DNA of 64,000 bases from Saururus chinensis. Lineage: Eukaryota; Streptophyta; Magnoliopsida; Piperales; Saururaceae. The notes under the pieces are model-generated. The model had not been told where the DNA came from and ran no database searches. It saw only the letters and a list, made by a program, of their open reading frames with translations. Of this stretch, positions 21,605 to 34,000 are shown in pieces (the stretch's first letter is position 1; each line of letters opens with the position of its first letter). The translations under genes and the position numbers were made by a program. The stretch lies in NCBI GenBank assembly GCA_035235625.1, contig CP141148.1:10101001-10165000 (forward strand), read 5' to 3'.

Positions 21605-22214
21605 CAAGTTCTCACGTGAGTAAGTCTATTTTGGTAAATAGTAGAAACTTGCTCACATTTCGGTTATTTAACCAAAATAGGTCAATTCCTCGTTACATTA
21701 TTAGGATGATCCACAAGTTATTGACTAGCTCTTTGACAGCGCGAGTAATCCTAATAGGAACGACCCACCAAGTTATGTATTTAGTGGGCCTCCAATATTC
21801 TTCTTGGGCATTTGTAGTTTCAGAATGAGGGGTAATAGTGGGTATTCACTTGATGTCAAATAGGTAAACTAGTTGTGGGTCTCTTATCATAATATGATGG
21901 ATGGCTGCCCGATTAAGTATAAAAAGGGAGATGGGAATGTTATGAAGTTTAGTGGTTGATTTTCTTTCAGCCTTTGTGGGTAAGAAGGTGATCTCTCTGT
22001 GAGATGTTCTGTGGATTTAGAATGGGTTGCAAATTGGAGGCGAGTTGACTCTGATTCAAGAACTCAATTCTATATCTAGTTTTTTAATATAAATTTCCAT
22101 TTTCCATTCAATCTATTCGTTGTTTGTTTTTGTGTGGATTTTTTGAATTTGGTTGGATCACCTTTGGCTCCATCATTTTGCCAATAGATAAACTGAGGTA
22201 CGTAAAAGAGTTTT
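21605..22214. other. Unassigned sequence beside the MULE
   Basis: No coding frame is recognisable. TATAAAAAGGG near 21920 and a following T-rich leader-like stretch would fit part of an LTR, but I find no partner repeat. Confidence 0.35.
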
Positions 22215-22610
22215 AGGTAATTTATTGCATTGCTCATAAGGGACAAACCCAATCAATGGGATTTGTCCCCTCACAAGCCAAATTTGCTTACAACTCATAT
22301 GCAACAAGTCCACAGACATAACCCCTTTTGAAGCGGTGTATGGCTTTACACCCCTGCACCTTTTGATCTTTTACGAAAGCTGGACAGAAGTGAAGGCCAC
22401 CAAACTACCCCCCAAATTTTAAGTCATTGGCATTCACCATGACGTTCGCGAGAAGCTGCAAGCGCCAAATGAAAAATATGCTAGCAAGCATAGACGAGAA
22501 AATTGATGTTGGGGATCTAGTAATCGTATATCTGCATAAGGAAAGTATCCGTGCTGGTTAGTATAACAAGATGTCGCGAAAGAAAGTTGGGCAATATAAA
22601 ATCTTTAATG
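22215..22610 (+). pseudogene. Ty3/gypsy integrase C-terminal relic
   Basis: The translation in shifting frames gives FVPSQAKFAYNSYATS, then a gypsy-like VYGF segment, then EKLQAPNEKYASKHRRE-like codons and IDVGDLVIVYLHKESIRAG followed by NKMSRKKVGQYKI. These match the end of the integrase core and the GPY/F-type region of Ty3/gypsy polyproteins. Several stops and frameshifts interrupt it. No LTRs are visible nearby. Confidence 0.8.
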
Positions 22611-22863
22611 TCTCTTATTTTTCTATAATTTTATGTGATATTTTTGTTATTTTTTTTACTCTTTTTTAATGGGAAAATTCAATGCTTTGGCATATTGATT
22701 CTTATATTTTACTTCGGTATTCATACTTATAGGGTTGGGTGAGTAACTTAGTCACAAGTTGTGGGCCTCGACATACGATAAAAAAATTTTGTAAAAAAAA
22801 TAAATAATAAATAAATAAGAAGAAATAACAGAGGAAAAAAAATTAAAAAAGGGAAACGAATAA

Positions 22864-22893
22864 GACCAGGTGCATTAATTGCGCCTGGTCTAT
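22864..22893. repeat. Short perfect-looking hairpin
   Basis: AGACCAGGTGC and GCGCCTGGTCT pair as inverted arms around a 7-base centre, with one mismatch. The hairpin follows an A-rich stretch, so it may be the end of an old inserted element. Confidence 0.55.
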
Positions 22894-23298
22894 TTCATTT
22901 TGCATGGGGGGAAGCCCCCACCCCCTTCTGTTGGTTCCCCTGTGTGCAACCGCCATCAGTGGAATCCAGTGGTGGGAGCTGGACTCTATTCCGCCATAGC
23001 AAGATAGAGGTTGGGCCGCTACCTAGGGCTAGCACGGCTCCCCCCTTGTAGCCCTTACGCCCTTAGGTTTGTGTCTTCCACCCCTTACTGGTCTTACCAG
23101 AGGAGCTTCAGACCACTTTCACCGGTTTTGCCTCGGGTTGTCGACGACAAGTGTCCACCCTCTAGGGCCCCACTCCTCTGTCGTTGAGAGATAGACTCCC
23201 CCCACTTTTTGTTTCTCCCATGGCGGCCAGCGTCAAAAAGCCTACATTCGACTTGCCACATCGGCTCTGCCTTTGGCCGACGATGGCATGAGTTAGCT
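22894..23298. other. GC-richer unassigned sequence
   Basis: No coding frame, RNA or repeat is recognised. Composition differs from the AT-rich flanks, so it may be old transposon DNA. Confidence 0.3.
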
Positions 23299-23306
23299 GC
23301 TCTTGC

Positions 23307-24386
23307 TAGGGCTGTCAATGGGTAACCATTTACCCGCTTCACCCACTCACCCGATCCGAAATTCGTGGGCTGGTAATTAATAAATGGGTAAAGGGTAAAC
23401 TAAGTGGGTAATTTTACCTACCCATTTATTACGTGGGTAGGGTATGGGTAACTCCTTATCCATACCCGTTACTCGATACCCGATTTAATATATATAATAC
23501 CTATCACCATTCTTATGTTTAATTATTTATATATACTTATAATTTACCCACAACCACAGTCCCCAGCCCAATAACCTGTCCAGCCCAAATGCCCAAGCCC
23601 AGTAACCCGCCTAGCCCAACTCAAATGCCTAAAGTAAGTACCCACTACCCACCTAACAAACCCTAAATCATAAGTGACATTGACTGTTTTCTTTTGATCG
23701 ACAAGCCACAAACTTGGGGATGGCAAATGGGGCATAGGGCAGTGGCGGCTTGGCACAATGTTTCTTCTCTGTTATTTCTCTTGCTCCTTTCTCCCGGCAA
23801 CTAACTCGGCTTCCTCTTAGTCTCTCTTGGCAATTGACCAGCCACTGAGTGATACATTGGATAGAAGGCTTTTGAGAAATATATATAAACTTAAAATGCA
23901 AACTTCTTATAGAGAAAATTGATGAGAACTTGGTAAATCTTTTTTGTCTTTGCTTTTTATATAAAAAGGGTGCATCTTGTAGCATTTTGGTATAATGAGT
24001 CAGTAAATTTGGAATAATGAAAATATCTTTGAGTCTTAGTTTTTTTAATTATCTAAGTTTATATAAGGTGTTAGATTCTTAATATGTTTTATTTTTTTAT
24101 ATGAATTGTGAGGTCCTTATAAGTTTATATTAGATTGATTTTTTTGTATTTTAAATAAACTTTTAACATATATAATAATTATTATTTTTGTTTATTAATT
24201 GGTTAGTCATTTACCCATTACCTGCTCATTTACCCACCTATTTACCCGATGTAATGGGTAATGGGTAGGATATGGGTAATAAATGTGGAAATAGGTAATG
24301 GGTAGGGTATAGGTAAAATTTCTGGAAGCAGGTATGGGCATGGGTAAAGCCTTACCCGACCCATACCCTACACATTGACAACTCTA
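23307..24386. mobile_element. Non-autonomous hAT element, 1,080 bp
   Basis: The ends TAGGGCTGTCAATG and CATTGACAACTCTA are imperfect inverted repeats of the common plant hAT type. They are flanked by 8-bp duplications GCTCTTGC (23299-23306) and GCTCCTGC (24387-24394), which match at seven of eight positions. Both subterminal regions are packed with ACCCATTTACCC / GGGTAATGGGTA words, the usual multiple transposase sites. The interior is AT-rich with no transposase frame. Confidence 0.9.
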
Positions 24387-24394
24387 GCTCCTGC

Positions 24395-24930
24395 CTAGAT
24401 CCACCCTATACCTCTTTTTTCCAGTCACGCGATGAGGGAAGCCCAGGTGCGATCTAGATGCCCAGCGCAGCCCTTTTTTGTATATACATTTGTGACTATT
24501 GCCGATGGCCAAACTTGACCAATCGGCTGCCATGGTCTCTGCCCCTGCCCGATGATGGAAGTGGACTATCATTTCTAGTCCAACTCTGTCCCCTTCCATA
24601 TTTCTCTGGCAGTCCATCTACTCCCACTCCCCTCATGTCCACTGTTAGGCACAAATTGGCCACCATAGGATTGTTTCACTGTGACCGTGGGCTGTTTCCG
24701 GCCGGCCCTCCACCCCATCTCTGGAGTTGACCTCCCTTCCCACACCTCCCTTCCCCTTCTTTAGCCTTGTACAAGCTCCTCCCTTTCCATTTTACACGTC
24801 GGGACAACTCGAACATGCTCTCTGATGACCAATTTGCCCTGTCATCAACCTTACAACCTAGCGGCATTGGCTAGGGTCACTGCCGCGCTACACTTCCTTA
24901 CCTCCTAGCTGGTACCCATGCCCCCTAATT
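24395..24930. other. Unassigned sequence between two hAT features
   Basis: GC-moderate sequence continuing the unit that was split by the hAT element. No gene is recognised. Confidence 0.3.
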
Positions 24931-24932
24931 TC

Positions 24933-26830
24933 TCAATTGATGGCGTCGACCTCCGAAAGCTCCGCCGTGGACTTTTGTCTAAGGTGCTTCCCAACTTCTG
25001 ACGATTTGTCGGAACACCCAAGAGCCGATTGACTTGGGTAGTTTGTAGTTTTGCATAAAACACCGATAATATTTACTATAAACATCAATTTGAAGAAGAA
25101 TTGATGAACATAAATGATTTTTCTAGATGTTGTCGCTAGTGCTAGTTGGAGACGATGGGCTAAATAATGAAATATAATATGCACATGAACAAACATTTAA
25201 AAATAAAGCTTGTAATTCATTCCATTAAACTCTTATATTGCTAAATTCATCATAACCTTAACCACAAATATTTTAGATAATGAGATTACAATGAGAAAGA
25301 ACCTTTGATATTTTTTCTTTCAAAGTCAAAGCCATTGTATCTCGGATATGAATCAGATCAAAGAATCACTCACGTACAGAACCGCCTTTGTCAATAAATC
25401 TCAAAATAAGTCATTTGTTCTCTTTTAGCTTCATCCCTTCATTAACAATTATAGAAAAATTTTCATTACAAATTTTATCACGAATTTTACTTTGGATTTT
25501 CCTCCCTATAATATGTAGAATTTCCTTTTAAGTTGTAGAAGTGTATTTAGCATTTATAGGAGCATTTTCCATGACTTTGACTACATTTTCATTGTAGGAT
25601 CCTAAAATCTTGATTAATTTAATAAAGTTACCGTGACTTTTTGAATCAAGACATTCATCATTGCCTCTAAAAGCACATGCTTGATACCCTAACCCTTTAA
25701 TGGTGTCAATTGATGTTTTTAGTCTAAGATGATTATGTGCAACTTGTCGAGATGTTTGCTTCTCAATGATCTTTTAAGTATGTTGTTGCTAATTCATTTA
25801 ATTAATGGAAGAACATTCAACAACTTTATGTGTTGAGTTCGGGCCTTTACCGACGTGGCTCAAGAATGAACAATTTTTTCCATCATTAGCTTTCACAAAT
25901 TACACAATCCTTTAATAACAAATGCATTTAATTTATTTGAGTTTTTGCTGAAAGTGTAACACCCCACTTTTTCGATTATGTCTAACCAAAGATGTTAGAA
26001 GTAATTATATTATTTTTCATAAATTTTAGAGGTTTTCAGAGGTTAAAACCTCCTTATATGTGTAAAGCTTGAAGAACCAAGCATTACAAATCAAAGAACG
26101 CGTGAAACGGGGGATAGAAGTGAAAGTTATGACCTTGGGAAGCATGTAATATAGGTAAAACTACGTTCAGATCCTATTGTATTGGAATAAAATTTTGAAT
26201 GTTATCCAATACGTACGTAGGCAACCAATGGCAAGGCAATGTTGGCCCAATCCAATCCAATTTAATTATAATTATAAGTTTTATTCTGATTTACACGCGA
26301 CAAACTATGAAGCTTTGTTGTGTGTATGTAAATGTTACAACTTGAATCTATGCACAGGGAAGCTTTGAAGTTCCGTAGTGGGTAGACGAACATTATACCT
26401 CTCGCACACAAATGATGATTGCTTGCTAAGGAAGAAAATTTTTATTCAAGATTTTCTTTAACCCCGGCTCGGTTCGGGGCATTACAGAAAGGTAGCTAGG
26501 TAGACAGAATGTTGCATCCTTTGAGGGAGAATATTCTAACCAAGTAGAAAATAGTTCAAACCAAGAATATTTAAATCTTTGATGATGCTTTTCTGACCCA
26601 GATAATGGATACTATGAGAGTTCAATTCTATAAGGCCTTAATTTGATATAAGCATGTTGAATATCATCACACTATGTAAGAGGATAATCCCACATTGAAG
26701 GATGTAATTGTGGATCAGCTTTAGAAGGATGACTTTCATAAAGTGTTGAACAATCAAGATTACAAGTAGAAGCAGGAGGTTCACTAGTTTTTGCATTATG
26801 GGTATCTTTTTTCTAAAAAAAATGCATCAA
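24933..26830 (-). pseudogene. hAT transposase of the TTF-finger / ZMYM1-like type, broken
   Basis: Read on the minus strand, this follows the order of the plant ZMYM1-like hAT transposases. An N-terminal TTF region at about 26800-26492 has DPQLHPSMWDYPLT, FKYSWFELFSTWLEYSPSKD and ATFC. Then comes the DUF4371 part (about 25950-25390) with LKTSIDTIKGLGYQACAFRG, SYNENVVKVMENAPINAKYT and KEILHIIGRKIQSKIRDKI. Near the end, at 25196-24933, is AHRLQLALATTSRK with FIVNIIGVLCK. Stops and frameshifts occur throughout, and the C-terminal hAT dimerisation domain is missing. A solo LTR at 25955-26486 splits it. Confidence 0.88.
25955..26486 (+). mobile_element. Solo LTR (532 bp) inserted in the hAT transposase
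   Basis: It begins TGTAACACCCC, ends CGGGGCATTACA, and has perfect GAAAG duplications on both sides (25950-25954 and 26487-26491). It shares CAATACGTACGTAGGCAACC with the LTRs at 29487 (inverted) and, less closely, 38086. The TGTAACACCC start and long related LTRs fit a gypsy lineage such as Tekay/Del, but no coding part confirms this. Confidence 0.93.
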
Positions 26831-29800
26831 TTGTATATGATTTAACCATGACTACCCCTTAAACATAATAAAATTAAAATTAATAAAATTAAAATCTGAA
26901 CAAAAATTAATCTTAATCTAAAAGTTGATAAAATCCCAATGCTACACATAGGTTCAACATAACACAATAATTCATCAATATAACACTATCAATAGAATTC
27001 TACAATAATTAAGCAACTAAGCTAAAAAAACTTGTATGAGAAATCTTATAAGCAAAGAAATTACATGTGAAGTACCTTATTGTCACACCCTGACACCCAC
27101 CAACCCCGAGCCAACCCTGGTCTAAGGGGAGGATGAAGCGCGATTCTACGAAGTAACGTACGATTGCGAAAGACTTAACCAATAAATCAGGTAATTTATA
27201 ACGGAGAAGTGCACATTAAGCTTTGTAAAAGAGAAAATGAGAAAAAAAAAGACGACAATTTAAGTATTAGTCCACGCAAAATCTACACCATTAGTCCAAC
27301 ACAACCCTCTCATGGCTTAAGTAGTAGAGTCTAAGCCTACATAGGCTAACAAAAGTCTAGTCCGATCTCAGCAAAATTGAGTATGAAGCATAATCAAATA
27401 AAAATAAGTTTCAGCACAGCATGCTATGTAAACAATCATCGAGCACAAGATCTCTAAATGTCCCCTCCTAAGCAAGACCATCCCCCACACGCTCCTCATA
27501 GAGTCCATCCTGTCCACTTGCATGACACGTCATGCAGCCCCAAAACTAAACAAGAGAAAGAGGGGTGAACAACAAGCTTAGTAAGGGTTTTTAAATTACA
27601 GAAAGTAAATCCAAATGACATCACATATAAATCACATAATGTTCATCATATAATCAACCATCATACCCATTCATCATGCGATATTCTGCACAACTTGTGC
27701 ATTCATATCATGATTCACCATCCATAAGCATCTATTCATATTAACATTCTCATATCACCTACATACCATACTATATGACATCACATCACATCACATCATT
27801 CAAGTAACATGCATATCATGTTATAACCCATCACATCTCATCATAAACTTCATATGCCACCTGCACATCATGGGTTTAGCATATTATGGCATCAATCATA
27901 TACCTCATGTATAACATAATCACATCCTGCATAAGTAATTTTTCAACATGAACATATCATGCATATCTATTCTCAATGAAAAATATTCACCCTGCATGAA
28001 AAATATTGTCTCAAATACACTATCCATATCATGCATATTTATTTTCAATTAAAACATTCACCCTGCATGAAAAGTGTCTTAAACACACTAGCCCTATGCA
28101 TCATATAAGTTATGCCATAACCACATGTGCAACATAGCTCCATCATCCCTACACAATCTATGTGAATGAGCATAATATCATATACACACTTATCAGCAAC
28201 CATGATAAATATCTCATTCATAAGAGAGAAATAAACAATCATCCTTCCTGCCAAGGACAAGGTCGGACGTTGGGAGAGTTAGCCCCTCTGCTCACCAAGG
28301 AAAATCCAAAAAAGGAAGGTCTGATTTCCTCAAAGGAAACCTAGAGTAGTCAACTTGCTAAGGATGGACTTGGCTGAAAACATCCAATCTCTAAAAAGGA
28401 AACCTAGAGTAGTGTGCTCTATAAGGATAATCTTGTAATATCTGTAGTTTTTAAATAATTTTTTTTTATAATTTTGATGGTAAAATTTAGTGTGTTGATT
28501 AGAGCTTCTTGTGACAAGCGTAATGAACCTAAGAACACACAAAATGGAGGTCGGGAGCGAAAGTTACGACCTTGAAAAAGTATGTCTTATGGGCGGGACC
28601 CACTTAAAGTGTGAGATAAACTATCCTTGTGGGGTCTAGTTTCAAATGGCTTGTCGATACAAGTCCATCGATACTAAGAACACGTGATTCTGACTTTGGG
28701 ATAAGAAATTATCACGTTTTGAAGTTAGAATTGTATTTGATTAAATAATATTTAAAAAATAAGAAAATGACAAAATAACTGGAGTCATTGATGATGCAAG
28801 TGGCTTGAGCCGAGCTGCGGCTTGGGAGTAGTGTCGCGCATTCGTGTTTGCACAAACCCGCACAACACGCGCGTATTAAGCGTTGTGCCGCATTTTTGGC
28901 CTGTTAATGCGCAACTCGCTGTCACCTCGCAATTTTCTCCTATAAATTCTCATCCTCATTCATTCTTCTAGGAGAGTTTTTGGAGTCGTTCTTAGTTCAT
29001 TTTCTTTCATCTAAGAGTTTCTACCTAAATCGAGCATGCTGGACGTCGTGGTAGGATTATTTTTCTATTTTGAGATATATACAGCCCAGAAACATGACAT
29101 CTAATTATAGGGTATCCAGCATATTATTTATTTTCTCGCTGGGAAGCAAGGTAGGGGATTTTATCCACTCTTAAGACATAAATACTCACATTGGTTGTCT
29201 TTGAAAGTTTATAATTCTAGTTAAATACTAGAGTAATTTTTGTATATGTTTTGGATTGCCTCATATACTTGTTTTATTGAGTGTTTATCTCTTGAATTTA
29301 ATTATGAATTAGTCTTTATGATATATGTGATATAAAGAAAATCTAGTTTTGCCGTTATTTTAATTATACTTAAGTATATTAAGATTGTAAGACGGTTTTA
29401 TGAAATTATTGCTCTATCAAAATAATTTTAGAAATGCATACAATCATGAAAACCGAGTTGCTGAGATGAGATAGAGAAGGGGTAACTGTAACGACCCGAC
29501 CCAAGCCGGGCCCACAAAATCACTAATAGAAAAATTTTCTTTTCTTTGAGCTAGGAATCAACATCTGTGTGCGAGAGGTACAACGTTCGTCTACGCACTA
29601 CGGAGCTTTAAGGCTTCCTCGTACGTAGACTTGGGTTGTAACGAGCATTTACACACAACGAAGCTTCATAGTTCGTTGCGTGTAAAACAGAATAAAACAT
29701 ATATTTATAATGATTTGGATCAGGCCAATGTTGCTTTGCCGTTGGTTGCCTACGTACGTATTGGATATTATTCCAACACGATCGGATCCGAACGTAGTTC

Positions 29801-30050
29801 TGCCAAATGGCTACTACATACAACAAGCATCACAAAATCATACGTATAAAATACATATCTCCGAATATTTAATCGGAGTATACAAAAACTCGTCATATAT
29901 CGGAGTCAAGCGGAAGTTAATAAATTAACGGAATCGTACATCTCACTCTACCACAGAGCGGGATCTAAATCACATACACATATCTCGCTTCATTACTAAA
30001 TCGAGATTGAGCACATCAACCAGCTCGCTCTATCACTGAGCCGAAACCGG

Positions 30051-30070
30051 ACACACACACACACACACAC
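30051..30070. repeat. (AC)10 microsatellite
   Basis: A perfect AC dinucleotide run inside the solo LTR. Confidence 0.95.
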
Positions 30071-30439
30071 GTCTCGCTCTACCCTAGGGCGAGACAACAC
30101 ACATCATGGCATATAAGTACACATTATGGCATATAAGCACACACCAAGTATATGGATCAGAGCATAGCACACACGTCATTTTATAATTAAAACGAGATAT
30201 TAGAAAAGCTTACTGCCCTCATGTCTCGCAAGGTAGCGATATTCGGAGTTGCTTGTATGAGCATCCTCCCATTCGGATCCGAAGATATAGACGGAATTTC
30301 CTCTAGCCTCCATACGTTCATCGTTTTGTGCTAAAGGACCACGTATAAATGTTCTCCTTGCCGGAGACTCTTCTCATTTTCTGCGCCCATGAGCAGTGAA
30401 TAGAACCTCCCTTACTATGGATTACTTCTCTTAATGTAG

Positions 30440-31030
30440 CCCGGCAACTTCGGACAGAACCCCGTCTTGCTCTGGGCCCCTAATTCTTGTTCGGTGCTTG
30501 AGAATAACGAGTGGAGCCTCTCCTTGTCTCGGGATATTTCTTCCTTATATGGTTGCCGAATCAAAGAATGAACCTCTCCATCGTGTAGAACATACTCGAT
30601 TCAGTCAAGAATGCCTCTTGGATCGACTAAATCGGAGTTAGGATGCTTAAGAACGGGAAGAAAGAAGCTTGTCAACGCCCGAGGACAACAGGCAGAACCT
30701 CTCCTTATCTTGGGGCATTTTCTCTTTATATGATCGCCAACTCAAAAAATGGAACCCTCCACAGTGTAGAACATACTCGATTTAGTCAAGAACACCTCTT
30801 GAATCAACTAAATCGGAGTTAAGATGGCCAGAAACAAAGAAAACGAAGTTGGTCGGTACATGAAGATAACGGGCAGGACCTCCTCTTGTCTTGGGATGTT
30901 TCCTCATCATATGGTCTCCAACTCGAAGAACGGACAGCTCCATTACGTAGAGCATACTCGATTTAGTAGGAAATGGGTCTTGAATGGCCTTAATCGGCCT
31001 CAGAACCGTCAGAAACGGGGGTGGAGAAGT
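30440..31030. repeat. Three tandem units of about 180 bp within the solo LTR
   Basis: Recurring landmarks at a spacing of about 180 bp: the CCTCTCCTTGTCT-type motif at about 30516, 30697 and 30878, and CATACTCGATTYAGT at about 30590, 30771 and 30953. The units are clearly diverged. Confidence 0.75.
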
Positions 31031-34000
31031 TCTCGGTGAAGAATGGAAAGAAATGGGGGTATAAATAGCCCTCGAGCCGCTGAAACCGCGGCGCCGCAGT
31101 TTCGGGCGGCAGCGCGCCGCGGTGCCCGCGTGCAGCACAACAAGTGCGCGTACTGCATGCAGCGACCGTGCGTCACGGCCGTATGTTACGCGCGCCACGG
31201 TCACGCGTGCTGCGCGTGCGTCGCGCGTGCACCTTAATATTTATTATTATTATTTTTTATTTTTAAATCAAATCTTCAAATGCGCGTATCTCCCTACCCC
31301 GGAATCGGATTCACGCGTTCTTGGTACCATTGGACTCGTATCGACGAGCCCTTTGATACCAACCCACTTAAAGCAATAAATCGTGATCTTTCTAAGTGGG
31401 TCCCACCTATATTGCACGTTTATCAAATATCGTAACTTCCGGTCCCGACCTCCGTTTCGCCCGTTCTTCAAATCGTTATACTCGTTTCTTCGAGCTCTAT
31501 TCAAATACAAGGTTTCAACAGTTAAAACCATCCATAATTTATTACAAAAATTACTAATTACCTCTAACCCCCTTGGTTAGACGTAATCGAAAAGCGAGGT
31601 GTTACAGTAACTATCTCATTGGAATGAATGACTAACCCTATCTTTATAATCGTTATTAGTAATATGACCATGACTTGTAGAGGTGAGGCTAGGACTTTGA
31701 AAGGTTGATCTTTGTGGAAGATTGTTTAAAGTAAAGAAAAAGAGAAGAAAATTCTCATTTGAGTCAGGCATATAAGAGGTTTAATTGTCTGGAGCTCAAA
31801 TTGGTAGACATACTGATGGAGTTCCATAATTGAGAGTACACAGGTATAATCCGGTTCAGAATCGGATACACGGTACACACATTATCCTGGTGAGCCCCTG
31901 ATGAAGGGCAAGACCCCTGATAAACCCCTAATGAAAAGCAACTATCAAGGCTATGCGCGCTAGGGTAGAGAGTATCATAGGAAAACTCTTTGCTCTCTAG
32001 ATCCCGGCGCCCCATGAGCACGGGTGGCTCTTCCCTCTACCAGCACAGAGTGTTTTACAAAAAATCTATAGAGGAATAAGAGGCCACTGCTTTGTTCCCG
32101 CAGCAAATTCTTTATAATAGAATACGTGTCTGGGACATTAGTAGTAAGCCATGAGAGCTTACAAACCCTAGAAGCACCTTCGATACATAGGAAGAAGCCC
32201 TAGGGAAGTTTTTGGGTGAGAGGCACACCCTTATTGCTTCTTTGAATAATATTATCTATTTACTTGTTCATGTGATTTAAAAAACTACCAAATGTTATAT
32301 TTATGTCTGATAGGATAAGTACTCCTACTGAGTATTTTAAAATACTCACCACCCCCCAGACCTTATAAAGCCCGGTGTGAAATAGACGTGAGTAGAAGAG
32401 AACAATAAAGGCACTTTTTGGGAGCTTCAAGCGGTGACCAAGGAGTCTACGATTGAACCAGTAGTTTTCTAAGAACATTTTCATTCTTTTGGCTTGAAAA
32501 GTCTTGTTTATATCTTTACTTGTGTATTTGTACACAAATAGTGTATTTCTTGGGAAATGAAGTATATTATGTTATATTTTATAGTCATATATTTCTAGGT
32601 TGCAACCCAAGTAAGCTCTTATTATAGTTTTTAACTCTTTATATGTTTTATAAAATCCCGGGTTGTGACAAATCTCTTGCAGGGGAGTCTGATTTCCACA
32701 AAGGAAACCTAGAGCGCAAGGTAATTGATGCACGCAGATATACCATACTGGATTCTCAGGGTCCAAATAACTCAAAAAATAAATTCAACCACAATTAACT
32801 CATCTCAACCTGGGGAGGTACCATATTCCCAACAGAACTCAAAACAAAATCATGTCCTTTTGGACCCAACTGATTTCCATAAGTCTTCAATAGATTAATC
32901 TGACAACCAATATCATCCCACCTCATCTAATCGATCAAACGCGGTTAATCACAATTAATCTAATTCGTAAACCATTTCCATGATGTATGCAATATGCTAC
33001 ATATGTGAGCAATGCTATATGAGTCCTAATACAAGTAATATGCTCAAATCAGTTCATATATGCATCATTCCTAGTCTGTTTATGTTAAATAATCACCACA
33101 AGTACCTTCACAAGTGTGTATATAATAGTAGTGTTCAAGTCTAAGCAAAGACTTATGCAACATGAACAACCCATCGTCCATACTATACACATGCATTCAT
33201 GATTTTTTTATCATAGTTCCTCCTTACTAAAATCATGATTAAAATATGGTAAAAACCTTGAAATACAAATCCAAGTTAATTATAATGTCATTCTAGACTT
33301 AGGCAAGAACAATCATCAATATACTTAAACTAATCATGGAACATAATTCACCAATAATTAGCACAACATGTGCAAGTATACGTGCCCATCCATATAATTA
33401 AACTTACTCGAATCATAAATAGAAGATGGAGAATTATCAAACATGAAAATAAGATAAGGAGAATATCCTGTTAAAATCCATCAATATGTAACCTAATTCA
33501 TGCTTGAACTACATCATAGTTTTCAAGATAGTGTTCATGCCTCATAGTAGCATTTTCAAGTAAAAATAACTCATCATAGTCATAATAAATGAGATTTATG
33601 AAAGACGAACAAGAAATGGACAAAGTACTCAAGAAGGCAAACAATAAAAAATTGGTTCATCTTCAGCCTTGCGAACCCCAAACCCAAAATACATAAATTC
33701 GACAAGAAAACCCTAATATCACCTCCAAACTTCATAATATTGAAATACAAGCTTAAGGCATGATAGATCTAGTCATTTCAAAGCTAAATCAAAAGATAAT
33801 CACCAAAAAGAGCATGCTTTATTTAACCTACCATTAAAGTACAAACAGAAGCAAAACTTATTTAAACAATTCCAAACCTTAAATTCAAAACATAAATCCA
33901 TTTAGGAAGAAAGCCCTTTACCTTTAGCAAGCTTTTGAGTCCAAATTGAAGCTCTAATTGTCACGAATCCCTACCTAAAGTTATGGTTTAGTTAATACCT

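Larger units (their letters stand above)
29487..31606 (-). mobile_element. Solo LTR (2,120 bp), third nesting layer
   Basis: It begins TGTAACGACCCG and ends GCGAGGTGTTACA, with perfect GTAAC duplications (29482-29486 and 31607-31611). It is the inverted relative of 25955-26486 plus about 1.5 kb of extra interior. A TATA region (minus-strand GGCTATTTATACC) lies at about 31060, next to a very GC-rich island at 31070-31235. Confidence 0.92.
28434..32670 (+). mobile_element. Solo LTR of a gypsy-type element, itself interrupted
   Basis: It starts TGTAATATCTG and ends CCCGGGTTGTGACA, with perfect AATCT duplications (28429-28433 and 32671-32675). It shares GGAGGTCGGGAGCGAAAG with the related LTRs. 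A TATA-like CTATAAATTC lies near 28940 after a short GC-rich island. The solo LTR at 29487-31606 is nested within it, so its own length is about 2.1 kb. Confidence 0.9.

Noticed and set aside
26685-26705. USE-like ATCCCACATTG
   Set aside because: No TATA box at the required spacing and no RNA gene follows; it lies within hAT transposase sequence.
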